Shown in pieces: positions 36,815 through 44,656 of a stretch of DNA of 64,000 bases (position 1 is the stretch's first letter; every line of letters begins with the position of its first letter). The stretch lies in contig NZ_LMKO01000001.1 in NCBI RefSeq assembly GCF_001421705.1, forward strand, positions 858,170 through 922,169, written 5' to 3'. The position numbers were made by a program, and so were the translations under genes. This DNA is from Xylophilus sp. Leaf220. GTDB lineage: Bacteria; Pseudomonadota; Gammaproteobacteria; Burkholderiales; Burkholderiaceae_C. Under the pieces are notes generated by a model, which was not told where the DNA came from, made no database searches, and worked only from the letters and a program-made list of their open reading frames with translations.

Positions 36815-36891
36815 GCGGCTGTAGCTCAGTTGGATAGAGTACTTGGCTACGAACCAAGGGGTCGTGGGTTCAATTCCTGCCAGCCGCACCA
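36815..36891 (+). tRNA. tRNA-Arg(ACG)
   Basis: A 77-base tRNA with encoded CCA: acceptor GCGGCTG / CAGCCGC, anticodon arm CTTGG-CTACGAA-CCAAG with anticodon ACG. A TAGAAT (36799-36804) lies 11 bases upstream as a likely -10 box. Followed at once by a terminator. Confidence 0.97.
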
Positions 36892-36898
36892 AACGGAT

Positions 36899-36930
36899 AG
36901 CCCTAGAACAGTGATGTTCTAGGGCTTTTT
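36899..36930 (+). terminator. Intrinsic terminator of tRNA-Arg(ACG)
   Basis: AGCCCTAGAACA / TGTTCTAGGGCT, loop GTGA, then a T-tract, eight bases after the tRNA. Confidence 0.93.
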
Positions 36931-37055
36931 CCATTAGGCGCTGCCGTGCGGCCCCACCTCTCTGGGTGAGTTTTTCCACCCAGGTTCATTTTTCAGCCGT
37001 CCACCAGCGGTAGAACCGCCGTCCTACAGCGTGCCGGTAGCCGAGTGGGCTCAGG

Positions 37056-37829
37056 TCACAGGCCAATTGCAGACCAGTTGACATCGGGCAATGCTCGCAG
37101 CGCCGGCTTGGCAAGCAGGTAACCCTGGTACAGGTCGATGCCCAACGTGCGAAGGAAGTCGAACTCCGCCCGCGTCTCCACGCCCTCGGCAAGCACCCGG
37201 ACGCCCAGTTCGTTGCAGATCCGCACGATGCCGCCTACGACGATCTGCCGTTCGCGATGCACATCGATGCCGCGCAACAAGGCCATGTCGATCTTGATGA
37301 TGTCGGGCACGAACTCGACCAGAAAGTCGAAGCCCGCATAACCGGCGCCGAAATCGTCGATCGCGGTGGTGAAGCCCCGTTGCTCGTAGTCGCGGAAGAT
37401 CGATTTGAGATGTGCCAAGTCGGACGACTGCTCGCTCTCGGTCACCTCGAACATGATCTGCTCGGCCGGGAACGCGCACTTCTTGGCTGTGGCCAGCGTG
37501 AGCCGGATGCAGGCCTCGGCCCGGTAGACGGCATTGGGCAGGAAGTTGATGCTGAGCATGCTCTTCATGCCGAGTTCGGATGCCTGCTCGATCGCTTTGA
37601 CACGGCACGTCTGGTCGAACGAGTACCGGTTCTGGTCGGTCACTTGGGAAAGGACGCTCATTGCACCTTCGCCGCCCGGCCCTCGGACCAGTGCTTCGTG
37701 CGCGAACACCGATCGGTTGGACACCTGCACTATGGGCTGAAAGGCCATGGCGAAATCGAAACCGAGCGCCGACACATTGCGGCAGCCCTCACAACCTGAG
37801 GGCATCGACGATGCCTTGTCTGGGTTCAT
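37056..37829 (-). CDS. Stand-alone EAL domain protein
   Basis: A 257-residue protein that is almost only an EAL domain: FQPIVQVSNRSVFAHEALVRG, LSINFLPN, FEVTESE, IDDFGAGYAGFDFL, IIKIDMALLRG, LAEGVET and YQGYLLAKP, all catalytic blocks being present. Before it lies a short N-terminus with CEGC, a possible metal or redox site. The start is two bases after the stop of the upstream chemoreceptor, so both are translated together; this ties c-di-GMP breakdown to the receptor's signal. This is inference. Confidence 0.9.
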   Translation of the reverse strand: MNPDKASSMPSGCEGCRNVSALGFDFAMAFQPIVQVSNRSVFAHEALVRGPGGEGAMSVLSQVTDQNRYSFDQTCRVKAIEQASELGMKSMLSINFLPNAVYRAEACIRLTLATAKKCAFPAEQIMFEVTESEQSSDLAHLKSIFRDYEQRGFTTAIDDFGAGYAGFDFLVEFVPDIIKIDMALLRGIDVHRERQIVVGGIVRICNELGVRVLAEGVETRAEFDFLRTLGIDLYQGYLLAKPALRALPDVNWSAIGL

Positions 37830-37831
37830 AG

Positions 37832-39469
37832 TCAGTTTAGTTTCACAAAATGTTGACCCCCGGTTAAAGCAGAGGCTTCACGTACAGCTGCGACTGGTTG
37901 TACGCCTTCAAAACGGAATACTCGCACCACCTCGGTCAGACGTGCAGCTTGGTGACGCAAGCTTTCGGCGGCGGCAGCGCTCTCCTCCACCATTGCGGCG
38001 TTCTGTTGGGTCGACTGGTCGAGTTCGACCACCGCGCCGCTGACCATGCCGATGCCCTTGGTCTGCTCGAGAGTTGTGGCGCTGATCTCGTTGATCAAGT
38101 CCTCGACGCGCCGCACCTCGCTCACTATCTCGCCCATTACAGCTCCTGCAGCTGTCACCTGGCGAGAGCCGGCCTCGACCTTTTCGACGCTACCTTCGAT
38201 GAGCGCCTTGATTTCGTGGGCCGCTGCCGCGCTGCGCTGCGCCAGGCTGCGCACCTCGCTGGCGACCACCGCGAAACCGCGGCCCTGTTCGCCCGCCCGG
38301 GCCGCTTCCACCGCAGCATTCAGCGCCAGGATGTTGGTCTGGAAGGCAATCCCGTCTATTACGCCGATGATGTCGCCGATCTTGCGCGAGCTCCCGCTGA
38401 TGTCTTCCATGGTGGACACCACCTGACCAACGACCTCGCCGCCCCGGGCAGCGGCCGCACTGGCCGACGAAGCGAGCTGGGCCGCCTGCCGCGCGGTATC
38501 GGCGTTGTTTTGAACCGATGCGTTCATCTGCTCCATCGATGCCGAAGTCTGCTGCAGGCTCGAGGCCTGCCGCTCGGTCCTGTGGGACAGGTCTGCGTTT
38601 CCGGATGCGATCTCGATCGATCCGGTAGCGATCGAATCGGACGCCTGGCGCACGTCGCCCACGACCTGGGCCAGGCTGCGCTGCATCGCGCCGAGCGATG
38701 CCAGGACGCTACCCACCGGCGCGCGGTCGGCACCGGCTACCGGCTGGAGGTCGCCTTCCGAAACCCGGCGTGCCGCACCGCCCAAGGCATCCGGCTCCGC
38801 GCCCAGCTGCCGTGTGATGCTTCTCGATATCCAGGATGCGAGGGCGATCCCGAGCGCCAGCGAAAGCGCCAGAGCTACCAGCATCACGGCCAAGAAACCC
38901 GAAGCTTGCGCCAGGGCGATCTTGTTCTTCGCCTGCACGCGTTCTTCTTCGAAGTCGATCAGCTGGTTGATCGCTGCGAGCCACTGCACGTACTGCGGCT
39001 TCGCCTGGGTCCACAGTGTGCTCTGCGCCGCGGCGACATCGCCCTTCGCGGCCTGCTCGACGATCGACTGCGTCGTCGCGACTGCCTTCGATTCGATGGT
39101 CTGGATCGCTCCATACAACCTGCGCAGTTCGGCGGCGTCCGCCGAGGGACCGATCAGCTTTTCGAGCGGGCCCGCCGACTCGGCATAGAAGCTCGCCAGC
39201 CGCTGGATGGTGTCCACCTCGGCCTGCCGCTCTGCAGCATTTGCGGCCAGCACCACGTCGCGGGTGGCGATGGCCCGGTCATGCGCAGAGCCGCGGAAAT
39301 TTATGGCGTAGCGCTGGATGCTTGTGTGCTCCTCGCTGTTGGCCCGTAGGGCATCGTCGATGCTGCGGACCTTGGTGATCGCGACCACTGCGACCACCAC
39401 CAGAATGGCCAGCAGTAGGCCGAAGCCCGTCGCAAGTCGCTTAGCAACAGTAAGGCTATGAAATTTCAT
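37832..39469 (-). CDS. Methyl-accepting chemotaxis protein with four-helix-bundle sensor
   Basis: A 545-residue Tsr-like receptor. Layout: [31 protein letters not shown] (TM1), a periplasmic helical domain of the 4HB type (residues about 35-190), TM2 ([20 protein letters not shown]), HAMP, and the signalling domain with [29 protein letters not shown]. The C-terminus (GGQHFVKLN) lacks the NWETF-type CheR/CheB tether. The ATG at 39469 (MKFHSLTV) is chosen. The EAL gene follows after two bases. Confidence 0.94.
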   Translation of the reverse strand: MKFHSLTVAKRLATGFGLLLAILVVVAVVAITKVRSIDDALRANSEEHTSIQRYAINFRGSAHDRAIATRDVVLAANAAERQAEVDTIQRLASFYAESAGPLEKLIGPSADAAELRRLYGAIQTIESKAVATTQSIVEQAAKGDVAAAQSTLWTQAKPQYVQWLAAINQLIDFEEERVQAKNKIALAQASGFLAVMLVALALSLALGIALASWISRSITRQLGAEPDALGGAARRVSEGDLQPVAGADRAPVGSVLASLGAMQRSLAQVVGDVRQASDSIATGSIEIASGNADLSHRTERQASSLQQTSASMEQMNASVQNNADTARQAAQLASSASAAAARGGEVVGQVVSTMEDISGSSRKIGDIIGVIDGIAFQTNILALNAAVEAARAGEQGRGFAVVASEVRSLAQRSAAAAHEIKALIEGSVEKVEAGSRQVTAAGAVMGEIVSEVRRVEDLINEISATTLEQTKGIGMVSGAVVELDQSTQQNAAMVEESAAAAESLRHQAARLTEVVRVFRFEGVQPVAAVREASALTGGQHFVKLN

Positions 39470-40023
39470 CGGAGTAGGAGCAAGCAAGTAAGTACCTGGA
39501 AATCTGCGCCTCATCAGTGTGCATGCAAACCATGAACGGAATGTAAGTACCGTATCGAAAGCATGCGCTCCGCTGGGGCTTCCCACGATCTACAAGCTCT
39601 GTGCGGGCGAGAAGACGCAGTGGCTGATGCCTGGGGCAAGCCGTCCACCGCCAGCGCGCGGTCGAGACCCCGCCCCGCCTGCCCGCTAAATGGGTCGGTT
39701 TAACGACGCCGCCGGCCAGGCGGAAAGCCAGGCCTGGTGCGGGCCGCGCAGGGGTTCAGCGGGTTGCGGCGGTGACGGGAAATGACGGCTTTTGCATGGC
39801 CGCGACGAGCGGTGAGCGAAGGGAGTGCCATCAGGGCGTTTCCCTCAATTCCGGGAAGGGGTCGGGAAAAGCCTAATCTTCCTAACCACCCCTGAAAAAC
39901 GCACGTAAGTCGTTGATCCTTAAGGCGATAGGTAGTTAGGGTTGAAACCTAATCCGACATAACCTCAAACCTATTTTTTCTCGTAAGTGGTTGATCTACA
40001 TAGACTTTTTCCAAGCGCGAAAT
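39470..40023. other. 554-base spacer, AT-richer right part, next to the IS element
   Basis: No gene. The right third has lower GC than all neighbours. It carries two 15-base near-identical repeats, CGTAAGTCGTTGATC (39904) and CGTAAGTGGTTGATC (39982), a short palindrome TTAGG-GTTGAAA-CCTAA between them, and CCTAATC twice. The IS3 element begins at its right edge. Confidence 0.55.
39904..39996 (+). repeat. Pair of 15-base direct repeats
   Basis: CGTAAGTSGTTGATC at 39904-39918 and 39982-39996, differing at one base, 78 bases apart. May be recombinase or transposon end sites from an older element. Confidence 0.5.
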
Positions 40024-40054
40024 TGGGCTTCCCCCAGTTTCCCGGACGCTTTGC

Positions 40055-40861
40055 CTAGCCCTTTAAGCGCTGCCGCTCCTCGAATTGAACCGGGCTGAGG
40101 TAGTTCAATTTTGAGTGTTTCCTGAACGGGTTGTAGAAACGCTCGATGTAATCGAAGACGTCGGCCCTGGCCTGCTCCCTGGTGCGGTAGACCGTACGAG
40201 CGCAGCGCTCGGTTTTCAACGTCGAGAAGAAGCTCTCCATGGCTGCGTTGTCCCAGCATTCACCACGCCGGCTCATGCTGCAAGTGATGTTCTGGCTCTT
40301 CAGCAACTGCTGGAACTCGTCGCTGGTGTACTGACTGCCCTGGTCCGAGTGGTGCATAAGTGCAGCAGGTTTGCCTCGACGCCACAAGGCCATCAGCAGA
40401 GCATCGCTCACCATCCTGGCCTGCATGGTGTCGCTCATCGACCAGCCCACGATGCGCCTGGAATACAAGTCCATCACCGCCGCGGCGTAGAGCCAGCCTT
40501 CGGCCGTCCAGATGTAGGTGAAGTCGGCGACCCACTTCTGGTTGGGCTCCAACGCTCCAAACTCTCGCTGCAGATGGTTCAGCGCGATGTGGTTCTCCAG
40601 CCTGGCCGCACCGTCTCCAGGAAGCCTGCGCCGCTTGCGCCTGGCCTGCAGGTTGGCCAGCTTCATCAGCCGTGCCACACGGTTGATGCCGCATTGCTCG
40701 CCGGCGGCCCTCAGGTCGTGCCACACCCATGGGCTGCCGTAGGTTCGGTCGCTAAGCTCGAAGCTCTCTTGAATGCTGCGTGTAAGCCTTGCATCGGATA
40801 CGCTGCGCTCGCTGGCAGCCCTGCCGAACCATTCGTAGAACCCGCTGGCCGAGACATTCAT
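40055..40861 (-). CDS. IS3-family transposase OrfB (DDE catalytic part)
   Basis: A 268-residue rve/DDE integrase-core protein. The triad lies in WVADFTYIW (D), HHSDQGSQYTS (D) and WDNAAMESFFSTLK (E), with YNPFRKHSKLNYLSPVQFE at the end. An ATG at 40861 overlaps the orfA stop by four bases. In the family the active transposase is the OrfAB fusion made by -1 slippage at the A7G run just upstream. All parts appear intact. Confidence 0.93.
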   Translation of the reverse strand: MNVSASGFYEWFGRAASERSVSDARLTRSIQESFELSDRTYGSPWVWHDLRAAGEQCGINRVARLMKLANLQARRKRRRLPGDGAARLENHIALNHLQREFGALEPNQKWVADFTYIWTAEGWLYAAAVMDLYSRRIVGWSMSDTMQARMVSDALLMALWRRGKPAALMHHSDQGSQYTSDEFQQLLKSQNITCSMSRRGECWDNAAMESFFSTLKTERCARTVYRTREQARADVFDYIERFYNPFRKHSKLNYLSPVQFEERQRLKG

Positions 40862-41133
40862 CGCACGGCTTTTTTTAGGATGTCGCGCTCCGTGGTGACC
40901 CGCCGTAGTTCTCGTTGAAGGCGCTCGACCTCAGAGGCCGACTCGCTGCGCAGCGGTTTGTTGGCCCGCATGTCCATGACACCGCCATGCTCCTGGCTGA
41001 CCCAGCGTCGCAGCACGCTCTGCTCGATGCCGAGGTCCCTCGCAATGTGCGTGACCATCGCACCAGGCTGCTTGACCAGCTTCACTGCTTTCCGCTTGAA
41101 CTCGTCCGTAAACGTTCTTCTCGTCCTTGGCAT
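40858..41133 (-). CDS. IS3-family transposase OrfA (DNA-binding part)
   Basis: A 91-residue protein with a helix-turn-helix (RRTFTDEFKRKAVKLVKQPGAMVTHIARDLGIEQSVLRRWV) and a C-terminal leucine-zipper-like segment (ASEVERLQRELRRVTTERDILKKAVR). OrfA recognises the IS ends and regulates transposition. The A7G slippery run lies within codons for LKKAVR. Confidence 0.93.
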   Translation of the reverse strand: MPRTRRTFTDEFKRKAVKLVKQPGAMVTHIARDLGIEQSVLRRWVSQEHGGVMDMRANKPLRSESASEVERLQRELRRVTTERDILKKAVR

Positions 41134-41298
41134 GTCTGCCTCCTAAACACATCATGTCATTCGATGTGTCCGGGAAACTGGGGGAAGCCCAGCGCGCAGA
41201 GATCGGCGATCGCATGTTCTCTTCGTAGCGTGCCATGGCGTTATCTCGACGGTCGATCGCAGGGATCTCGGGAATGGCCTTGGTACACTATCCGATGT

Positions 41299-41603
41299 GC
41301 CTCCGTAGCTCAGTGGATAGAGCGATCCCCTCCTAGAAATTTGGGCACCGGCAGGCGAAAGCCGCTGCGTGAATTGAGTCAAATTCGGTGAACCCTCTGG
41401 GCTGCAAGCCCGTGGCAACGCCGAGCCAAGCCCCTCGCGGGGAAGGTGTAGAGACTAGACGGCTCAGGCCTGCAGGGCGCACCGGCAACGGCGCGGTCCA
41501 TGGTCAAGGCATAGTCCAGCCCACGAACACGCCAGATGTGGCGGCGAAAGCCGAAGTGGGACGAAGGGATAGGTCACAGGTCCGATTCCTGTCGGGGGCA
41601 CCA
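41299..41603 (+). tRNA. tRNA-Arg(CCU), interrupted by a group I intron
   Basis: Exon 1 is 41299-41334, exon 2 is 41564-41603. Joined, they give acceptor GCCTCCG / CGGGGGC (one U-G), anticodon stem ATCCC / GGGAT, loop CT-CCT-AA, T arm ACAGG-TCCGATT-CCTGT, discriminator A and encoded CCA. The anticodon CCU gives arginine. The 229-base intron follows the last anticodon base, the same site as in the known Agrobacterium tRNA-Arg(CCU) intron. It lies about 107 bases right of the IS3 element. Confidence 0.93.
41335..41563 (+). ncRNA. Group I intron (IC3) in tRNA-Arg(CCU), Azoarcus-like core
   Basis: A 229-base intron without coding capacity. The core reads GTGAATTGAGTCAAATTCGG, GGCAACGCCGAGCCAAGC, GGAAGGTGTAGAGACTAGAC and AAGGCATAGTCCAG. 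These are nearly the same as remembered blocks of the Azoarcus tRNA-Ile ribozyme (P3, P4-P6, P7). GACTA (41453-41457) pairs with TAGTC (41512-41516) as P7. GGG near 41345 can pair with exon CCT as the guide. The final base is G. Confidence 0.94.
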
Positions 41604-41678
41604 CAATTTTTCGGCGCAGTCATGCACAGTGCGGCAGCGGCCCCACCCTCGGCACGCCAGAGGGCGCGGTAGACGTGC

Positions 41679-41996
41679 TCAGCCGCAGCGGGCCCGCGTC
41701 ACCACGCCTTGCGCGTCGGCATCGAGCGTCAGGCGCGACGCGTTGAACTCCATCGTCACGATTTGCCCGGGCCGCAGAACCCTGACGACCGCCGCGCCGG
41801 CGCGTCCCCGCGCCTCCTCGCCCAACCGCTGGTCGACTGTCTTGCCGACGGCGAACTGGGCATTGGCTGCATCGCAGATGGCGCCACCGGCGGGCACGGC
41901 GTCGATCGACGGCGCGGGCGCCAGGGAAGGCAGCCACGCACAGGCTTGCAGCGACACGCCGGCAAGCGCGCACAAGGCGAAAAGATGAGGTTTCAT
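41679..41996 (-). CDS. I78-family peptidase inhibitor-like lipoprotein
   Basis: A 105-residue lipoprotein: signal peptide with lipobox LQAC, then ICDAANAQFAVGKTVDQRLGEEARGRAGAAVVRVLRPGQIVTMEFNASRLTLDAD, the full pattern of the inhibitor I78 family (potato-inhibitor-like fold). These proteins are thought to inhibit serine proteases in the periplasm. A start at MKPHLFALC is chosen; a Met three codons upstream is possible. Confidence 0.87.
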   Translation of the reverse strand: MKPHLFALCALAGVSLQACAWLPSLAPAPSIDAVPAGGAICDAANAQFAVGKTVDQRLGEEARGRAGAAVVRVLRPGQIVTMEFNASRLTLDADAQGVVTRARCG

Positions 41997-42058
41997 CGAA
42001 GGCATCCCATCGGACAAGGTCCAGGTGTATAGCCACACGCACGGCGTGGCAGCAAGCT

Positions 42059-42520
42059 TTATTGTGAACCGGCGTTGCGGCCCGACGGCGGCTGCAGGCC
42101 CGGCTGGCCGGACTGGTTCGACAGCGAACCCAGCGGCTCCCTGCGGTTCTGGTCGAGCATCAGCGCCCGCTGGCCGGCACGCTCCGGCACCGCTTCGCCG
42201 CGCTCGGCTGCCACGGCCTGCGCGTCGCGCCGCGCCCGCGGGCCGCTCAGCGCGCCGGAGCCCTGTTCGCGGCCTTGCACGCCCATGCCGGCACCACTGT
42301 TGACACCCGGGTTGACCGTGACACCCGGCCCCACGCCGCCCAGGCCCACGCCGCCCGTGCCACCATTGGCGGACGCGCTGCTGCCGCCCGCGGACGCGGC
42401 AGCAGCCGCACCCGGCGACACCTGGGCGAACGCGGCACCCGAAAGAAGGACCGCTGCGACCAATGCGCCGGTGCGGAATGACGGCCCGAAAGGCACGAAT
42501 GGATAGTGGGAAATGGGCAT
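42059..42520 (-). CDS. Exported Gly/Ala/Ser-rich protein, unknown function
   Basis: A 153-residue protein. ATG at 42520 with AGGAG seven bases upstream. Signal peptide GALVAAVLLSGAAFAQ, then a low-complexity stretch rich in G, A, S, V (SAGGSSASANGGTGGVGLGG) and a charged C-terminal part (ERGEAVPERAGQRALMLDQNRREPLGSLSNQSGQ). No domain recognised; probably disordered and periplasmic or secreted. Confidence 0.65.
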   Translation of the reverse strand: MPISHYPFVPFGPSFRTGALVAAVLLSGAAFAQVSPGAAAAASAGGSSASANGGTGGVGLGGVGPGVTVNPGVNSGAGMGVQGREQGSGALSGPRARRDAQAVAAERGEAVPERAGQRALMLDQNRREPLGSLSNQSGQPGLQPPSGRNAGSQ

Positions 42521-42614
42521 GCATGTCTCCTGGCGACGGTGAAAGGGCAGTGGGCACCGCGATCGGCACCCGCCCGAGTCTGCAGCTCCTATGCCGCAGC
42601 CCTGCATCACATCG

Positions 42615-42830
42615 TCACAGAAGGCCGACGACGGTCGCCAGCTGCATCGGCTCGAATCCGCTCATCGCAACCGCGCTGGCGAGCGTGACGACCAGCATGG
42701 CCACGAACCGAAAGGCCGCTGTGCCGATCGACAGCTCGGCATCGGCCTCGTCGGACTGCCCGCGCCGCGACGGAATCTCGGACACGGGATAGGACGCATC
42801 GGGACTTGCGGAGTGGACATCGGACGGCAT
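42615..42830 (-). CDS. Small single-helix membrane protein, unknown
   Basis: A 71-residue frame starting MPSDVHSASPDASYP, hydrophilic to about residue 45, then a membrane helix (AFRFVAMLVVTLASAVAMSGF) and a short tail. GAGG precedes the ATG. No family recognised; support is only frame, ribosome site and hydrophobic profile. Confidence 0.45.
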   Translation of the reverse strand: MPSDVHSASPDASYPVSEIPSRRGQSDEADAELSIGTAAFRFVAMLVVTLASAVAMSGFEPMQLATVVGLL

Positions 42831-43115
42831 GGCGGCCTCGGCTGCGGTAGGTGGGTGGTGAAGCCGCAGGCAGCCCAAAAGCGCATGTGGCCGGAATGGG
42901 CTGGATCGTGGTCTTCGGCTCGATCCGTGGCGTTCGGACGATGCGGCGTCCCGCTGTGGGAACCGGCCGACACGCATCGCGAGGCTTACGCCACCGGAAG
43001 CCGAAGACCCACATGCCGCACCGTTGTTGTCTCCCAGGCGGGTCGCACCTTCCTGCCGATACTTGATTGCACCGCAGGCCCGCAGAGGCCCGTCCATCAC
43101 TAGAAAGGGTTCACC

Positions 43116-43193
43116 ATGAAAGTCATTCTCCTCTGGCTCGCAGGGGTTCCGCTCGGGTTGATCATCCTGTTGAAGATCTTCGGCGTGTTCTGA
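43116..43193 (+). CDS. 25-residue hydrophobic membrane peptide
   Basis: The frame MKVILLWLAGVPLGLIILLKIFGVF is a single membrane helix. AAAGGG lies seven bases before the ATG and a terminator follows 20 bases after the stop, so this looks like an independent short transcript. Similar tiny hydrophobic proteins of this pattern occur in betaproteobacteria; role unknown. Confidence 0.6.
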   Translation: MKVILLWLAGVPLGLIILLKIFGVF

Positions 43194-43213
43194 TCCCAGC
43201 TTCCACCAAAGAT

Positions 43214-43246
43214 AAAGCCGCCCCGGTGCAAGCCGCGGCGGCTTTT
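43214..43246. terminator. Intrinsic terminator after the 25-aa ORF
   Basis: AAAGCCGCC / GGCGGCTTT with a 14-base loop and a T-tract; also placed to end the convergent Yip1-family gene. Confidence 0.8.
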
Positions 43247-43260
43247 CTCATGCGCGGCGC

Positions 43261-44478
43261 TCAGGGCAGGGTGCGGCGCTGCAGCTTCTCGAGCGTGGCC
43301 AGGTCGAGCAGGCTGGAGGCGGCCTTCACCTCGTCGAGGTTCATCCGGGTGCCGGTCACCTCGACCACCACGCCGTTGCGCAGGGTGGTGGTGTACTGGG
43401 CAGAGCTGCCGTCCTTGCGGAAATTCTCGTGCAGGGTCCGGCCGTTCTCCTGCCAGGTGCGTTCGGACACGCTGCTGTTCTCGCGCTCGCCCTGCACAGC
43501 GGCGCCGGCGGAGGCCATCAGTTTGCTCATCGCGCCGAGGTCGATCATCTCTATGCGCATCCGCTGCTCGCCGTTGGAATAGTCGGCGCGGGCGTTGCTG
43601 TTGACGCGGCCGGTGACCTGCCCTCCGTGCATCTCGATGGCGGTGCGCTGGAAGGCGCCCAGCGTCTCGGGCAGGGCCGCCTTCAGGGCCGGTGCCGGCA
43701 CCGCGCCGGTGTCGGGGTCGCCGCCGGTGACGGGCGGCGTGCCCACCGTCGGCGCGGCGCCCTGCCCTGCCGCGGCGGCGCCCTGGCGTTCGCTGGCAGC
43801 TTCCATCCGCTGGGCCGCATCCGAGATCTTCTGCGACGCCGCCTCCAGGCTGGCGGCGTCCAGCCGCACCTTGCCGCCCGGCGTCTGCACCGTGATGTCG
43901 GCAGCCTCCATGCCGTGCGCGGTCAGCCGGGTCATGGCAGCCGACAGCAACAGGCCGACCACCGCGCCGGCCAGCACCAGCACCGCGGCGTAGGGCACGG
44001 TCTTCTGCGGCGCGCTGCGCATCACCGAGGGCAGACCGGCGAACACCACGTAGGCCGCGTACAGCACGGCCAGCAGCCAGAGCATCGACAGCGCCGGCAC
44101 CAGCAGGAACACGCCGCCCACCAAGGCGGCGGCACTGCCGTACACCGCGATCTTCAAGGCGCTCTCCCGGTGCGCCCGGCCGCCGAAGGTCGGCGCCACC
44201 ACGTGGGCCACCAGCGCCACCACCAGCACTCCCACCACCAGCATGCAGTAGGTGGCGGCCGCATGGACCAGCCCCTGCTCCCACGGCAGCCGGACGGTGA
44301 CACCCGCAGCCTGGGCGCCGACGACCGACAGGCCTATGAAGCCGCAGATCGCCGGCACCAGGGCCAGCAGCAGGAGATGGCGGACGATGCGTGCGGAGCC
44401 GATCGGGGTGTCGTCGATGCGGCGCCAGGCGGTGCGGGGCTGCAGCAGCAGGTTCTGGATGCGGTGGATCAGGCTCAT
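43261..44478 (-). CDS. Yip1 domain membrane protein with large C-terminal domain
   Basis: A 405-residue protein. Residues 1-200 form the Yip1 domain: MSLIHRIQNLLLQPRTAWRRID, then five hydrophobic helices. The C-terminal half is soluble, begins with an Ala/Gly-rich linker (residues 225-265) and contains repeated strand-like blocks (MRIEMIDLGAMSKLMASAG, ERTWQENGRTLHENF). It is similar to periplasmic domains annotated only as hypothetical. Function unknown. Confidence 0.82.
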   Translation of the reverse strand: MSLIHRIQNLLLQPRTAWRRIDDTPIGSARIVRHLLLLALVPAICGFIGLSVVGAQAAGVTVRLPWEQGLVHAAATYCMLVVGVLVVALVAHVVAPTFGGRAHRESALKIAVYGSAAALVGGVFLLVPALSMLWLLAVLYAAYVVFAGLPSVMRSAPQKTVPYAAVLVLAGAVVGLLLSAAMTRLTAHGMEAADITVQTPGGKVRLDAASLEAASQKISDAAQRMEAASERQGAAAAGQGAAPTVGTPPVTGGDPDTGAVPAPALKAALPETLGAFQRTAIEMHGGQVTGRVNSNARADYSNGEQRMRIEMIDLGAMSKLMASAGAAVQGERENSSVSERTWQENGRTLHENFRKDGSSAQYTTTLRNGVVVEVTGTRMNLDEVKAASSLLDLATLEKLQRRTLP

Positions 44479-44656
44479 AGGGTAGGCAGGAAAGGCGCCG
44501 GCCGCACGTCTGTAGCGGCCGGGGGCTGGATGATGCGCGAACCGGGCGGCCGCACTGTGCAGCGCGGGTCGTTTTTTGTTTCAGGGCGTAGCCGATGGAC
44601 GCGGCCGGATCGCCCCATTCTGCGCCGGAACCGCTTGCAGGCTTGCTGCATGCCGA

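Larger units (their letters stand above)
40024..41191 (-). mobile_element. IS3-family insertion sequence, complete
   Basis: An 1168-base element bounded by perfect 24-bp inverted repeats (left TGGGCTTCCCCCAGTTTCCC..., 40024-40047; right 41168-41191). It contains orfA and orfB in the usual overlapping arrangement with a run of seven A plus G (40869-40876, minus strand) as -1 frameshift signal. Flanks AAT and GCG do not match, so no target duplication is seen. Confidence 0.95.

Noticed and set aside
40014-41200. AGCGCG on both sides of the IS as a target duplication
   Set aside because: The left copy is separated from the IS end by AAAT and the right copy includes the terminal base of the IS, so they cannot be a direct duplication at the insertion point.
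30008-41603. A genomic island integrated at a tRNA gene with att repeats
   Set aside because: No copy of either tRNA 3' end recurs in the window and there is no integrase gene, although the content between the tRNAs looks accessory.
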